This document shows positions 19,741-30,164 of a DNA stretch of 64,000 nt, piece by piece. Positions within the stretch are counted from its first letter, which is position 1. Each line of letters begins with the position of its first letter. The position numbers and the translations under genes were made by a program. A model generated the notes under the pieces. That model saw nothing but the letters and a program-made list of their open reading frames with translations, did not search any database and was not told the origin of the DNA. The DNA is from Sycon ciliatum (taxonomy: Eukaryota > Porifera > Calcarea > Leucosolenida > Sycettidae): the NCBI RefSeq assembly GCF_964019385.1, contig NC_088649.1, positions 21,009,508 through 21,073,507 on the forward strand, written 5' to 3'.

Positions 19741-20729
19741 TTGTCCAATGGAGAAATGGAAAAATAAGAAGTTAGAGTGAAGAACAAAGGGAAGGTCTTC
19801 GTGCAGCGTCCTAACATCAAATACCCACAACATTTTCACCAATCTGTATAGGTTACTCATATGAAGAACATTGACAGCTAATTCATTCTAGGGTACACCG
19901 TATGCACTCAACAACAGTACGCTACCTGCACACTCCGCGTGGGCATGGAAGAGGAAATAGTGTTGTAAGTGTTCTTTCCATTGAGGTTTTGTTAGTTGTC
20001 ATCTGAGATACGACAATTGTACGTCCGTCCAAATACGGTCCAGTGAACACGCGGAAACAAAAAGGTGTGCGTAATAATTCAACGAAGCTTGGCGAAAAGG
20101 CTGCTGCTGAACGGACCAAAACATACTTTGCTCACCTCAAAAAAACGTCTAAGTGACGGAGTCGAGTGCAAACAGAGATCGAGTGAACCAAGCTGCACTT
20201 CAAACTGACAAGGACAAATTGTCCTAGCTCTAGGCGCTATGCGGCATGAGGCTTGTGAGTGTGACACACCTCTGACCTGCACCTGTGATCTACCATGTGT
20301 ACGGTGGATCCCTGAAAGGGGCCATGAAAAACCAGTGGATAGTGCATAGGTTACGGATCGGGACGAGCATGAGTCCATGTACGCAGCACTGTACCGGAGC
20401 TGGGTAGACTCCCGGGACACAACATGAATCGGTCGTGGATTTTGTTCGTCAACCAAGGCGAGTATCAGTCCGTTCAGGGGGTCTTGAACTAGAAAAGACC
20501 CATCCGGGTTGTGTTTTTGTGTTGGTATGTTACTTTGGATCCATGAAGGAAGCCATGAAATGTTTCTCAATCAAGACACAGATCATCAAACTGCTTCGTA
20601 CAGATGTAGTGGGGATGTACGTCGGTCCATCCCGCGTTTCTTACAAATACGAGAACACTATCCATTTAGGTGAATGGGGCAGCTGCGCTGGCATCCACGG
20701 CCTTCTTCAGGCACTTTTGCTTGCTTACA
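19741..20729. other. Tigger 5' interior; no supported gene
   Basis: A minus-strand frame of 163 codons (20570-20079) is open but has no family resemblance. A segment near 20560-20640 (GATCATCAAACT, GTACGTCGGTCCATC) recurs diverged at 22440-22510. Confidence 0.4.
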
Positions 20730-20936
20730 TCTCATGCTTCGGGAGGTAGCTATTCGTCGTTGATGGGTTACTATCGCTGTCGGGTGTCTTTCGCGCTGCT
20801 ACGTTCCGCTGTGCTGTGTGTCAGGGGTGCTCGGTCGGCCAGTCATCGTCCAGTTCACATGCTTCGTGAGTTGGCGATGGTGGAGGGTTGGGTTCCCCTG
20901 CCGTCATTGGTGCTGCACCGAGCTTGTTTTGTGAGA
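20730..20936 (+). pseudogene. Retroelement C-terminal fragment (RSAVLCVRGARS)
   Basis: The frame reads MGYYRCRVSFALLRSAVL then CVRGARSASHRPVHML and stops shortly after. In the retroelement family suggested for 2-307 this conserved LLRSAxxCxRGxRS block follows the segment that ends the first fragment. So this is the extreme C-terminus of a related element. It is isolated, with no upstream domain in place. Confidence 0.5.
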
Positions 20937-20949
20937 AAGTGTAACTGTT

Positions 20950-22075
20950 ATTATTATTAGAGGAAACGCAAAAAGGTAACAAGATTACGTAACCGAAGGC
21001 GAGAAGGCACTAAACGAAGTGTCAACCTACGAATACAACTTCAGTGCAACAACGTGCTCCTTCTGCTTAGCCAAAACAGGCTTATGAATACGTATACAAA
21101 CTACCTCAAGGACTTTCAACTGTTGGACATAACGTGCACGACACAGTACAGAAAAAACCACCCCCTGTGCCAGTGGTACAGACAGAGCCAACACGAAATG
21201 CGGTACCGTGTGAGGGGGCTAGGCTGCCCAAGTTACCAACTCCAGCAGCACCACCGTTGCCCTTGCCACCACCAGAACCGCCACCGGGTCTTCTTGTGGC
21301 GGGGGCTGCGGCGGACCCACCTACACCCGCGCTGGCATCACCAACTCTCACACGAATTGCCACGGCACCCACATTAATCCAGAGACCTCGGAGGGCAACA
21401 GAAAACTACTCCACAGATATTTATGCCAGAAACGGCCAAGGACCGCGCGTTGTGGACAATACCAACAGAAGGAAGGTCGAGCAGGATCATGAGTCAGTGA
21501 GTGAAGCGGATCTGGAGGAACAACTCCGCTCACGGGACGAGCAGCTAGCAAATGCGAGACAAGTGGTCTGTACCGAAACGGAGGATGAGACAGGTGATCG
21601 GAGGATGGAAGAGCAATTGGATGACGAAACGGTTGGTGAGGAGACAGAGGACGAGGCAGATGATGGTAGTGATGATGATCGTGAGGATGACGAGCGGAAC
21701 GAGGAAGAGGATGATGAGATGGACGAAGAGGAGACGGGTGGGAACGAGCAAGATGAGGCGGATGAATGTCTTGATCGTAAGAAGTCACCTGTGTATCTAC
21801 ACTTGTTATCTCGGCCTGACTGTCTTGGTGTGTATGATGACTCTCATTTTTCTGTACTGTGTCGTGCGCTTTATGTCCAACAGTTGAAAGTCCTTGAGGC
21901 AGTTTGTATACGTATTCATAAGCCTGTCTTGTGTTAGCAGAAGGAGCACGTTGTTGCACTGAAGTTGTATTCGTAGGTTGACACTTCGTTTAGTGCCTTC
22001 TCGCCTTTGGTTACGTAATCTTGATACCTTTTTGCGTTTCCTTTAGTGGTTTTATTGCACGTGTATCTTCTTCTT
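20950..22075 (+). mobile_element. Penelope-like foldback element
   Basis: The left arm (about 20957-21151) is the inverted copy of the right arm (about 21856-22060). Both are the Penelope-like 3' end also present at 14130-14345. Penelope-like elements are known for insertions with inverted or tandem partial copies, which would explain the form. Between the arms is a 267-codon frame. Confidence 0.6.
21134..21937 (+). CDS. Pro-rich/acidic protein fused to GIY-YIG tail
   Basis: The 267-codon frame begins in the left arm (MHDTVQKKPPPVPVVQTEP). It runs through a Pro/Ala-rich stretch (PTPAAPPLPLPPPEPPPG), then RPRRATENYS and an extremely acidic part rich in E and D with R (EETEDEADDGSDDD). It closes with SPVYLHLLSRPDCLGVY and LYVQQLKVLEAVCIRIHKP. 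The last 50 residues resemble the second half of a Penelope-type GIY-YIG endonuclease, but the GIY...YIG half is missing. So it is a truncated or chimeric protein and probably not a nuclease. Confidence 0.45.
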   Translation: MHDTVQKKPPPVPVVQTEPTRNAVPCEGARLPKLPTPAAPPLPLPPPEPPPGLLVAGAAADPPTPALASPTLTRIATAPTLIQRPRRATENYSTDIYARNGQGPRVVDNTNRRKVEQDHESVSEADLEEQLRSRDEQLANARQVVCTETEDETGDRRMEEQLDDETVGEETEDEADDGSDDDREDDERNEEEDDEMDEEETGGNEQDEADECLDRKKSPVYLHLLSRPDCLGVYDDSHFSVLCRALYVQQLKVLEAVCIRIHKPVLC

Positions 22076-22741
22076 GTTGTTATTATTATTCTTATATCTA
22101 TAACCGCAATCAATAAAAGTCTCCTCGCCGTGTGTTCTTATATCTATACTTCAAAATTCGGAACGACGCTTCACGCAGCTTCATTATAGCAACTTGTATT
22201 GTTCAGCTGTGTGAAGAAGCAGTGCATTTGAGTGTTGGCCAGTGTTGCCACAATACAAGTTTCTATACTTCAAGTATTACAAAATAATTGAGAGGCTTTG
22301 AATCGTTTTTATCAAAATTTAAATATCTGCCGGGTTGGAAGGTGGGAATGAAAAAAAATGAAAAAAAAGAACACTATCCATCGGCTTCCTTGCGTACTGA
22401 CCGGATTCATGCAGAGCGACTGAAAATGCGAATGCAATTTGATGATCCTCAACCAGGACGCAGATAATCAAACTAGGGTTGTACGTCAATCCATCTCAGG
22501 TGCCTTGATCAACAGAAGTAACCCTAATGGCAGCATGATCATCCATCGGCTTCCTCGCGTACTCGCTGCATTCACGCAGAGCGCCTGAAAAAGGCGAATT
22601 ATTTTCAGTGCGCTCTGTGTGGATCCGGGCGTGCTGTTGAAAAGGTGAAAACTAAAAACTTTCTAGTCATATCATTTCAAACGTTTGGGAGTGTAGTTAT
22701 CCTAAAAGAAGAAATAGAAAAGCCGGTCAGGTGTATCTCGA
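22076..22741. other. Tigger upstream region
   Basis: Contains a local direct repeat (ATCCATCGGCTTCC near 22377 and 22547 with CATGCAGAGCG or CACGCAGAGCG). No gene seen. Confidence 0.45.
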
Positions 22742-24735
22742 GTGGTCATGTCGAAGTCTTCAAGTGCAAAGGCAACGCGAGGTGCGCTTTCTCTCAAAGA
22801 GAAATACGAGATCATGCAGATGCAAGAAAGAGGATTGAAAGCGTCGAGCATCGCTCGTACCGTCCGTCGCCCGGCTCAAACTATCTACACCGTGCTAAAC
22901 AAAAGGATGCAATCAAGCGTGCATACCTTGGCGGCGAGCGGTCTTCGTCTGCAGAGCGCGTAAGGCAGTCTCGCTGGATGCAGCTCTGCGAGCTTGGCTC
23001 GCTTGTACTAGAGCTGCAAATCTGGATGTGACAGATGACATCCTCATGACGGAAGCGGAGAAGCTTGCAAGACAGCTGGGGATTTCCAGCGAGGATTTCT
23101 CAGCGAGCCATGGCTTCATAAGTTGCTTCAAGGCACGGTACCAAGTCTCGCTGAGGACGAAAGCTGGAGAGGGGAGAGATCTGCAGCTGATCACAACATC
23201 GTTTAAGGGCGCCACGATGTTCTCCCAACATTTATTGAAGGGTATGGAACCCGAGGATATTTTAAATGCGGAAAAAACGGCATTGTTTTACCGGCTCCTT
23301 CCTCATAACACTCTTGCATTCCGCGGAGAGAAGTGCCAGGGCGGGAAGAAAAAAAAAGGAGAGGCTGAGTGCATTGTTAGCCGCCAATATGGATTGTTCG
23401 GAAAAGCTGTTGCCACTGGTTATTGGGCATAACAAAAACCCAAGGTGCTTCAAGAATGCCAGATTCTTGCCAGTGACGTACAAGCACTCGAAGAACGCAT
23501 GGATGACAGGGGCATTGTTCAAAGAGTGGCTGATGAATTTCAACCAGGAAATGGCCAAGCCAAATCGGAAAGTGCTCTTTTTCTTGGACAACTGCTCAGC
23601 TCACTGAGCTGCAACCCTGACTGCGAATTTCTCGCACTTAACCATCCATTACTTCCCTCCGAACTCAACATCCAGGAGCCAGCCTATGGATCAAGGCGTG
23701 ATTCACAGCCTACCGTACCAATCTTCTGCCGCACATAGTGGATGCCTTTGATTCCGGCAAACCCTCAGATGACGCAAAGAAGGTCAATGTTGTGGAGGCC
23801 ATTTTCATGCTGCATACAGCCTGGCAGAGAGTCACGCCCCGACTATAGCAAATTGTTTCCGACATGCCAAGTTTCATGACGAATCGTCTGGCCAGACCGA
23901 GTCCTTGGCAAATTTGAACGTGCCAAATGGCAACGAAGATGGCCTGCTAGCCATGACTGAAGCATGGGATAGCTTTGCTGACCAGACTGGTGGCAAAGAG
24001 AATTACTCTCTGCCAGAATATCTTGACATTGACAAGGGCATTGCAACTGAGGGTCCTGCGGCTTTAGACATGGCCGAGCATAGCAACACTGCCGACAACA
24101 GTGAGAGTGATAGTGAAGATGACAGCGAAGTCCCAGCTGTGAAGCCACCGACTCGGTCAGAGGTGGCAGTCTCTCTTTCAGTTGTGAAGGACTATGTCAT
24201 GTCGCTGGATGCTGGTGTTGCTGATGACGCCATTTTCAGCGGCATCTCTAACATTGACGACTTGCACCTGAAGCAGGCCATGACCGCGACGCATCAGTCA
24301 TCTATCCATGCCTTCTTTTCGCCATCCAGTGGAGCAACCAACATACACAGATCACTCCAGCCACCAACTACCAGAGAAGTGTAGGCCAAGGCCGGAAAGC
24401 AACAGACCCAGGCAGTAAAACCAGCCGCCACCATCAATACATTCTTTACTGCCGCGCGGCCTCGTGAAAAGGAGGTAGTGTTCACTGATGTATCCGAGAG
24501 TGAAAGTGATTCGCTTTCATGCTGGAGTGACATCGACATGTCTAGTTCTGATATTGAAGTTGTCACTTGCAGCTCAGAAGAGGATGATGACGACATCATA
24601 ACACAATGGTCCAGGTCAGCATGCGGAGGTGTTGTAAGCATCCTGACCTCGAGGTCCTCTTCGGAAACAGTTTTCACTCCAACAGCATCCGCTACTACGT
24701 GTGTGCCATCCCACCCACTGCTCTTTCTCACTTGA
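22742..24735 (+). pseudogene. Tigger transposase, frameshifted
   Basis: Starts MVMSKSSSAKATRGALSLKE with a CENP-B/Psq-type helix-turn-helix (KYEIMQMQERGLKASSIART). A Tc5-type DNA-binding part follows (EKLARQLGISSEDFSAS, 23028-23432), then the DDE catalytic domain: AEKTALFYRLLPHNTL, a frameshift, LVIGHNKNPRCFKN, and VLFFLDNCSAH near 23580. The first catalytic aspartate, normally in NADETALF, reads NAEKTALF here. The C-terminal part (SVVKDYVMSLDAGVADD, 23905-24384, then an acidic tail to 24735) is also out of frame. It is broken in at least three places and lacks a catalytic residue, so it is inactive. Confidence 0.85.
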
Positions 24736-24789
24736 GTATCTCTCCCAACTCCTTCTGCCCATTTGCCTTTTTTCGACCTGGCTCTTGTT

Positions 24790-25100
24790 GATCCCTCTCA
24801 CTCACTCTCTCACACTCTTTCACACTCTTTCACACTCTTTCGCATTCTCTCACTCACTTTCACTCTCGCTCACTCACTCTCACTCTCTCATTCACTCTCT
24901 CGCTCACTCTTAGCGGCTCTCTCACTCTCTCACTCACTTTCACTCACGCTCACTCACTCTCACTCTCTCATTCACTCTCTCGCTCACTCTTAGCGGCTCT
25001 CTCACTCTCTCACTCACTCCCTAACTCCCTAACTCACTCTCTTACTCTCTCTCCCTCTCTTACTCTCTCTCCCTCTCACACTCTCTTTTTCCGTCTCTAG
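24790..25100. repeat. CTCTCACTCA-type simple repeat
   Basis: Low-complexity pyrimidine-rich array of CTCTCACTCACTT-like units. An 80-bp block ending TTAGCGGCTCTC is duplicated (near 24910 and 24990). Confidence 0.9.
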
Positions 25101-25578
25101 CTTTCTCCCTCTCCCACTCTTGCGTTCTCCAACTCGTTCTATGCACGTGTCAATCTTTGAAGAAATTGTGAGAATGCTCTGCTGTGACAAGACTTAGTGC
25201 ACAATGAACGTTTGAACTCTCATAACTTGCCAAATCCAAGATGCTTTTACTGCATTCTTCATTTACTGGGCGGACAATATAAAATATGTCATGCAGTGTT
25301 GATCTCTGTACTTGTACATATACGATATTACAGTGCATTGAAACTGTACAGTGTATCTTTATTTTCCGCATCCGAAAAAATGTGGTACTGTATTGAAATT
25401 ATCTTAGAACGCATTTCAGGGTCTAGAAATTATTTTGTATCAAGTGAAACCCAGAAAAGTGCATACCAGCGCTTACTGACCATGTTTGGTTGCAATTCCT
25501 GTTAAAAGGTAAGTCTCATTATAAGATAACTTTCCTGACGGCCCAGCTAGAGATTATCTACTAACGAGGGAGGACCTG
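25101..25578. other. Tigger 3' region
   Basis: No gene seen. Ends with the inverted Tigger terminus near 25558-25578. Confidence 0.5.
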
Positions 25579-25580
25579 TA

Positions 25581-26220
25581 TGTTTGCGTTGGGTAGTAGA
25601 TCGACATTCCATAGCCCGTGCAAAATCTTTTGAAGGGAACCATGAAATTGGCATACCCCTCAATATTGGCCCAATATTGGCACGATTTATGGGACAAACG
25701 TGCCACGGCACAGCTTACAAGAACAAGCTACGGACAAAACCCCATCAAGCCAACATAACCTCATCTTAGAAGAGTTCTTGGGGCAGCACCACTTAGCCAC
25801 GCCAGCATCCCAGAAGACAAGGGCAATCATCCCTTGACGCCACAAATGATCGTCTTGAAAATAGCCAAATTACAAGCGCTAAGGACATGTCCACCAACAT
25901 CTTTTTGGGGTTTTCTTGAAATAAACAATTTTGAATTTTTCCACTCGACAAATCTGAAATAACACTCCCTACCCTGCAGAACAAAGTGCACTGTTGACAC
26001 TGACAAGGAAAAGCAGCGGTGATCACTTGTCACTCCAAACGACAAGCTTCTCCCTGTGCCAACAACATTTTTCGCTGCAACAGTTGATGCAAAAGTGACT
26101 GAATTTTTGCGTGTAGTTTAGGGATTTTACCGCAAGAGGAATATATGAAATCACGTGCATCACGACGTAGAAAAATGCTTTCTGATGCACGACACTATGC
26201 GCACGATCACGGTCGTTCCT
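25581..26220 (+). repeat. R1 copy B, left inverted end continued
   Basis: Carries the R1 landmarks in order: GACATTCCATAGCC, TTGGCCCAATATTGG, ACAAGAACAAGCTACGGAC, CACTTAGCCACGCCAGCATC, ATCGTCTTGAAAATAGCC, GCAGAACAAAGTGCACTG, TCACTCCAAACGACAAGCTT. The site corresponding to AAAGTGCACTG is where BEL inserted in copy C. Confidence 0.8.
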
Positions 26221-26648
26221 AAGGCGCTATTCGAAACGGACCATGAGGGACGAGGTAATAATTTAGTGAATAAGCGAGCGTATCTATAACAAACGAGCGA
26301 TCAGTTTCACTAACGAACAAGCTATCGAGCGAGCTAACGAGTTTCATTGATGTGACAAATAATGATTTTTTGAATATTTTTCTATTACAGTTAGATTTTT
26401 TCATCTGGTTCAAATTATCACCGCCGACATTTGGGTTCCTGCTGCTTCACTTCGGACTGCTGTTTGGTGTCGAGATATTTTTCAGTGCCGTCGTTGAGCA
26501 GCCTTTGTAAGAATAGACTGTTTTGCGGAAATTGCAAGTACTGAGCCCTGTTCTTCGCTGCATCGCGGGAGAAATCTTCCAAACGATGGAGCATAACTTT
26601 CACTCGAATGCAGAGTTGACCGAAGCATGTCCTGCGACAGGTTAGCAG
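26221..26648 (-). other. R1 copy B interior; candidate coding on minus strand
   Basis: A minus frame from 26603 to 26418 reads MKVMLHRLEDFSRDAAKN, then LQFPQNSLFLQRLLNDGTEK. The composition is protein-like, with no known family. It ends next to the LINE insertion, so it may be part of an R1 gene. GAGCGAGCTAACGAGT occurs here (about 26328) and again at about 29592, beyond the LINE copies. Confidence 0.3.
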
Positions 26649-28592
26649 ATGCAGAACAAGACATCAGTAGGGTCCACCAAAGCTGCAACGACAACTGAAA
26701 CAACTCTCTCCCAGGGCCAGACTCTCTCAACCCCCGCTGAAAAAGCAACCGCCCTGAACGCTTTCTTCATCTCGCAGAGCCAACAGTCAGTCACAGGATG
26801 CCACGAGGAACTTCCCTCCATTCATTCCCCAACACCCAATACACCTGGCCTCACTACACTTGAAACAACAGCCCAAGAGGTCTCAAAGTTACTGTCTAAC
26901 CTGGACCCGTCAAAGAGCCCAGGCTGTGATGGCATACCAACCCGCCTACTGAAAGAGGCAGCCAGTTCACTTGCGCCGTCCCTAGCAACCCTTTTTAACA
27001 TCTCCTTCGAACGTTGCACTATCCCGCAAGAGTGGAGGGACGCAACAGTCACCCCCATCCACAAGAAGGGCAGCAAAACCGAGCCCTCCAACTATCGACC
27101 GATATCGCTACTCAGCGTGACGTCGAAAGTACAAGAGAGGATAGTTGCTGACCGCATCTCGAAGCACATCCAACCTCACCTCCCCAACGGCCAATCAGGC
27201 TTTCGGCCAAACGATGGCATCACACAGCAGCTATCTCGGTTAATCCATCAGATCACCGAGAAAAGAGACGCCGGGCAAACAGTAATTGCTTGCTTCTTCG
27301 ACCTATCTAAGGCGTTTGACCGGGTGTGGCACCAAGGACTACTCGCAAAATTGGCCCACCTCGGACTCGATGGCAAATGCCTCCAGTGGCTTGCCTCCTA
27401 TCTCACCAATAGACGACAACGTGTGCAAGTGGAGAGCAGCAAATCAACCTGGCTAAACATTCCAGCGGGGGTCCCCCAAGGCTCTGTCTTGGGGCCCCTT
27501 TTGTTCACGGCCTACACAGTTGATCTGCCAACCGCCTGCATAAATGCCAACACTGAGTACAGCCAGTTTGCCGACGACACTGCCATCATTGCCGCTCACG
27601 AGAATTTTCTAGCCGCAGAAGAGCACCTCCAGTCAGCTGTGACAACCGCGGCACAGTGGCTGAAGGATTGGCATCTCCTGGTCAACGAAAGTAAGACCAC
27701 TGTCATCCACTTTCACCACACCAACCGGCCACCTCCCAGACCACCATCAATCACACTCAACGATACCAACCTCACTGTGGCCTCAAGGCATCGCCACCTT
27801 GGCCTCCTCATACAGCAGAATCTACGCTGGAACTCGCATGTTGACTACATCATCACTAAAGCGACCAGGAAGATGTTCCTTCTCCTGCGACTACGCAATT
27901 CCTTAAACACTTCTGCTCTCTCCTCCGTCTATCTAACCTACATCCGCCCTATTCTTGAGTATGCTTGCACTGTCCTCTCACCCCTCCCCGCAACCCTGAA
28001 CGACCGGCTTGAGCGCATCCAACGGCGCGCTGCTCGCCTCTGTTTGCATCTCCCCCTCTTTGAACACAGAACCCACTCCGTGCTGCTGCACCGACTCAAA
28101 TGGCCATCACTCAGCAGCCGCCGTACCCTCTCCCATATCCTTCTTGCACATAGCCTGCATCATAGATATGCACCACCACACCTTCTTGCAATTCACCTAC
28201 CCCGAATACAACCCATTCGCACGCTCAGGTTCCCCCGAACCTTTGAGCTACCCACAACACGTACAAACCGGCTAAGAGACTCCCCCATCTATGCTTCTCT
28301 TGATCTCTTTAATAGCATCCCACCCAGCATCCGGCAAATCAACCCCAGACGAGATTTCAAAGCAAACATTCTACCACTTGTCATCTCTTCCGTATGTACT
28401 TGCTCACACTGCTCAGCACATCGATAGCTCCATTGCGCCCAGCCTATGTGATTAACTCCCAATTAGTATTACCATCGCTGCTGCCTCAGCAAGCAGCTAA
28501 ACTTTGATCTCTCTGTATCTGATCCCCGTGCCTGTAATTATTTTTCTCTTATTGGCCACAGGCCATCGTGAGAATAAAAGAATTCAAAACTC
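26640..28592 (+). mobile_element. LINE with long RT frame, 5'-truncated
   Basis: Begins near 26640 without endonuclease and ends near 28590 with ATAAAAGAATTC-type 3' sequence after GGCCATCGTGAG. It lies inside R1 copy B. The minus-strand LINE at 44735-50170 is of the same general family, judging by protein motifs and a similar CATCGTG...ATAAAAG tail. Confidence 0.85.
26649..28427 (+). CDS. LINE reverse transcriptase (C-terminal part of ORF2)
   Basis: A 592-codon uninterrupted frame. RT motifs appear in order: LDPSKSPGCDGIPTRLLKE (about 85-105), NYRPISLLSVTSKV (about 150), FFDLSKAFDRVWHQGLL (about 217), GVPQGSVLGPLLF (about 273) and the catalytic QFADDTA (aspartates at about 309-310). The thumb and C-terminal domain follow, with RRAARLCLHLPLFEHRT. 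The frame ends in VCTCSHCSAHR. All catalytic residues are intact, but the apurinic endonuclease domain is absent, so the copy is 5'-truncated and cannot jump alone. The first in-window methionine is unlikely to be the natural start. Confidence 0.9.
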   Translation: MQNKTSVGSTKAATTTETTLSQGQTLSTPAEKATALNAFFISQSQQSVTGCHEELPSIHSPTPNTPGLTTLETTAQEVSKLLSNLDPSKSPGCDGIPTRLLKEAASSLAPSLATLFNISFERCTIPQEWRDATVTPIHKKGSKTEPSNYRPISLLSVTSKVQERIVADRISKHIQPHLPNGQSGFRPNDGITQQLSRLIHQITEKRDAGQTVIACFFDLSKAFDRVWHQGLLAKLAHLGLDGKCLQWLASYLTNRRQRVQVESSKSTWLNIPAGVPQGSVLGPLLFTAYTVDLPTACINANTEYSQFADDTAIIAAHENFLAAEEHLQSAVTTAAQWLKDWHLLVNESKTTVIHFHHTNRPPPRPPSITLNDTNLTVASRHRHLGLLIQQNLRWNSHVDYIITKATRKMFLLLRLRNSLNTSALSSVYLTYIRPILEYACTVLSPLPATLNDRLERIQRRAARLCLHLPLFEHRTHSVLLHRLKWPSLSSRRTLSHILLAHSLHHRYAPPHLLAIHLPRIQPIRTLRFPRTFELPTTRTNRLRDSPIYASLDLFNSIPPSIRQINPRRDFKANILPLVISSVCTCSHCSAHR

Positions 28593-29395
28593 AAGGCATC
28601 GCCACCTTGGCCTCCTCATACAGCAGAATCTATGCTGGAACTCGCAATTGACTACATCATCTCTAAAGCGCCAAGGAAGATGTTCCTTCGACTGCGACTT
28701 TGCAATTCCTTAAACACTTCTGCTCTCTCCTCCATCTATCTAACCTACATCCGCCCTATTCTTGAGTATGCTTGCACTGTCCTCTCACCCCTCCCCGCAA
28801 CCCTGAACGACCGGCTTGAGCGCATCCAATGGCGCGCCGCTCGCCTCTGTTTGCATCTCCCCCTCTTTGAACACAGAACCCACTCCGTGCTGCTGCACCG
28901 GCTCAAATGGCCATCACTCAGCAGCTGCCGTACCCTCTCCCATATCCTTCTTGAACATAGCCTGCATCATAGATATGCACCACCACACCTTCTTGCAATT
29001 CACCTACCCCGAATACAACCCATTCGCACGCTCAGGCTCCCCCGAACCTTTGAGCTACCCACAACACGTACAAACCAGCTAAGGGACTCCCCCATCTATG
29101 CTTATCTTGATCTCTTTAAAAGCATTCCACTCAGCCTCCGGCATATCAACCCCAGACGAGATTTCAAAGCAAACATCCTACCACTTGTCATCTCTTCCGT
29201 ATGTACTTGCTCACATTGCTCAGCACATTTATAGCTCCATTGCGCCCAGCCTATGTGATAAACTCCCTATTGCCATCGCTACTGCATCAGCAAGCAGCTA
29301 AACTTTGATCTCTCTGTATCTGATCCCCGTGCCTGTAATTATTTTTTTCTCTTATTGGCCACATGCATACAGGCCATCGTGAGTATAAAAAAATA
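28593..29395 (+). pseudogene. LINE 3' fragment directly behind the previous copy
   Basis: Starts GGCATCGCCACCTTGGCCTC at the point equivalent to 27787 and runs through the same thumb and C-terminal region (28632-29234) and 3' UTR to a second CATCGTGAGTATAAAAAAA tail. Only scattered substitutions separate it from the first copy. It is either an independent 5'-truncated insertion at the tail of the first or a tandem duplication. Confidence 0.85.
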
Positions 29396-29924
29396 TTTCA
29401 AACTCAGTGTCGTGCAGGCATACAGTCTCTGTAACTGCGAGTGATTTTCACTTTGCCCGGGCCTGGACTCTGGATCGACCAGAGAGTTTTGAAATATTTT
29501 ATGACTGCCCGATCGGCATGTACTGAAATGTGTACGGAGCACGGTGTTCGTTAGTGCAAACGAGCTGGCCGCACAAACGAGCCAAGTGTCTGGTGAGCGA
29601 GCTAACGAGTACACGGTGAGATCGTTTCAACACTAGGTAAGATGGATTATATTTCTTGCATGCTCTGATCAGAACATGCAGAAACTATCGTTATAACACT
29701 AGCAGTATTGCATTGGCGAGAATTTTATGAGATATTTCCTCTTGCAGTAAGAACGGGGATGCATTTTTCCACACTAACCTCACTCATCCCGGGCATGGTT
29801 CAACAGGAACTATGGCTAGTTTACATGCTGATGATCCACGTAGATCTGCAACAGCAAGGAATGACTGTGGTCCATGCCATGAAGGTCGCATGGAGTTGAC
29901 CAGCGCGCGTCCTACACTGGTTGC
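29396..29924 (+). other. R1 copy B interior, right part
   Basis: Contains GGTAAGATGGATTATATTTC at about 29636, matching AGGTAAGATGAGCTTCATTTC at 58556 in copy C, and a 63-codon frame (29708-29899, LHWREFYEIFPLAVRTG). The shared GGTAAGATG could be a splice donor of an R1 gene. Confidence 0.35.
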
Positions 29925-30128
29925 ATGGGGTTCGGGGCTCACCCACATTTCTTACGTCGTGAACAATGTGATTTGACACTAATCGCCCTAGTCTCTGTGC
30001 TGGATGTTGAGGGAAAGTCCCGACTGGACGGCCTACAACACGACATGCGTGCTCTTGAGCTGGACATCAAGATGCACTTGATCCGATCTAGATCAACGAC
30101 TGATCCATGTAAGTGCGGGTGGGGTTGA
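29925..30128 (+). CDS. Candidate R1 gene segment, copy B
   Basis: The frame reads FLRREQCDLTLIALVSVLD then GLQHDMRALE. Copy C at 58840-58965 encodes FLGHQECDFIIISLVFDLH then GQQHGQRVLE at the same place relative to its right end. The DNA is diverged, but hydrophobic and charged positions are kept, which suggests a real R1 protein end. The family is unknown to me. Confidence 0.4.
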   Translation: MGFGAHPHFLRREQCDLTLIALVSVLDVEGKSRLDGLQHDMRALELDIKMHLIRSRSTTDPCKCGWG

Positions 30129-30164
30129 TCAAGGTGACACGTAGCTCGCTGTTTTATCAGCACT

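Larger units (their letters stand above)
19545..25578 (+). mobile_element. Tigger-like DNA transposon (pogo superfamily)
   Basis: Ends CAGGTCCTCCCCCATTATAA and, inverted, ACGAGGGAGGACCTG, flanked by TA at 19543-19544 and 25579-25580, inside R1 copy B. The R1 sequence continues across it without loss. It holds a decayed Tigger transposase (22742-24735), a Penelope-like foldback (20950-22075), an endonuclease-like retroelement fragment and a CTCAC-type simple repeat. The length of 6 kb is long for Tigger because of these nested insertions. Confidence 0.85.

Noticed and set aside
24701-24993. Frames rich in SLSHSLTHS
   Set aside because: Low-complexity CTCAC repeat.
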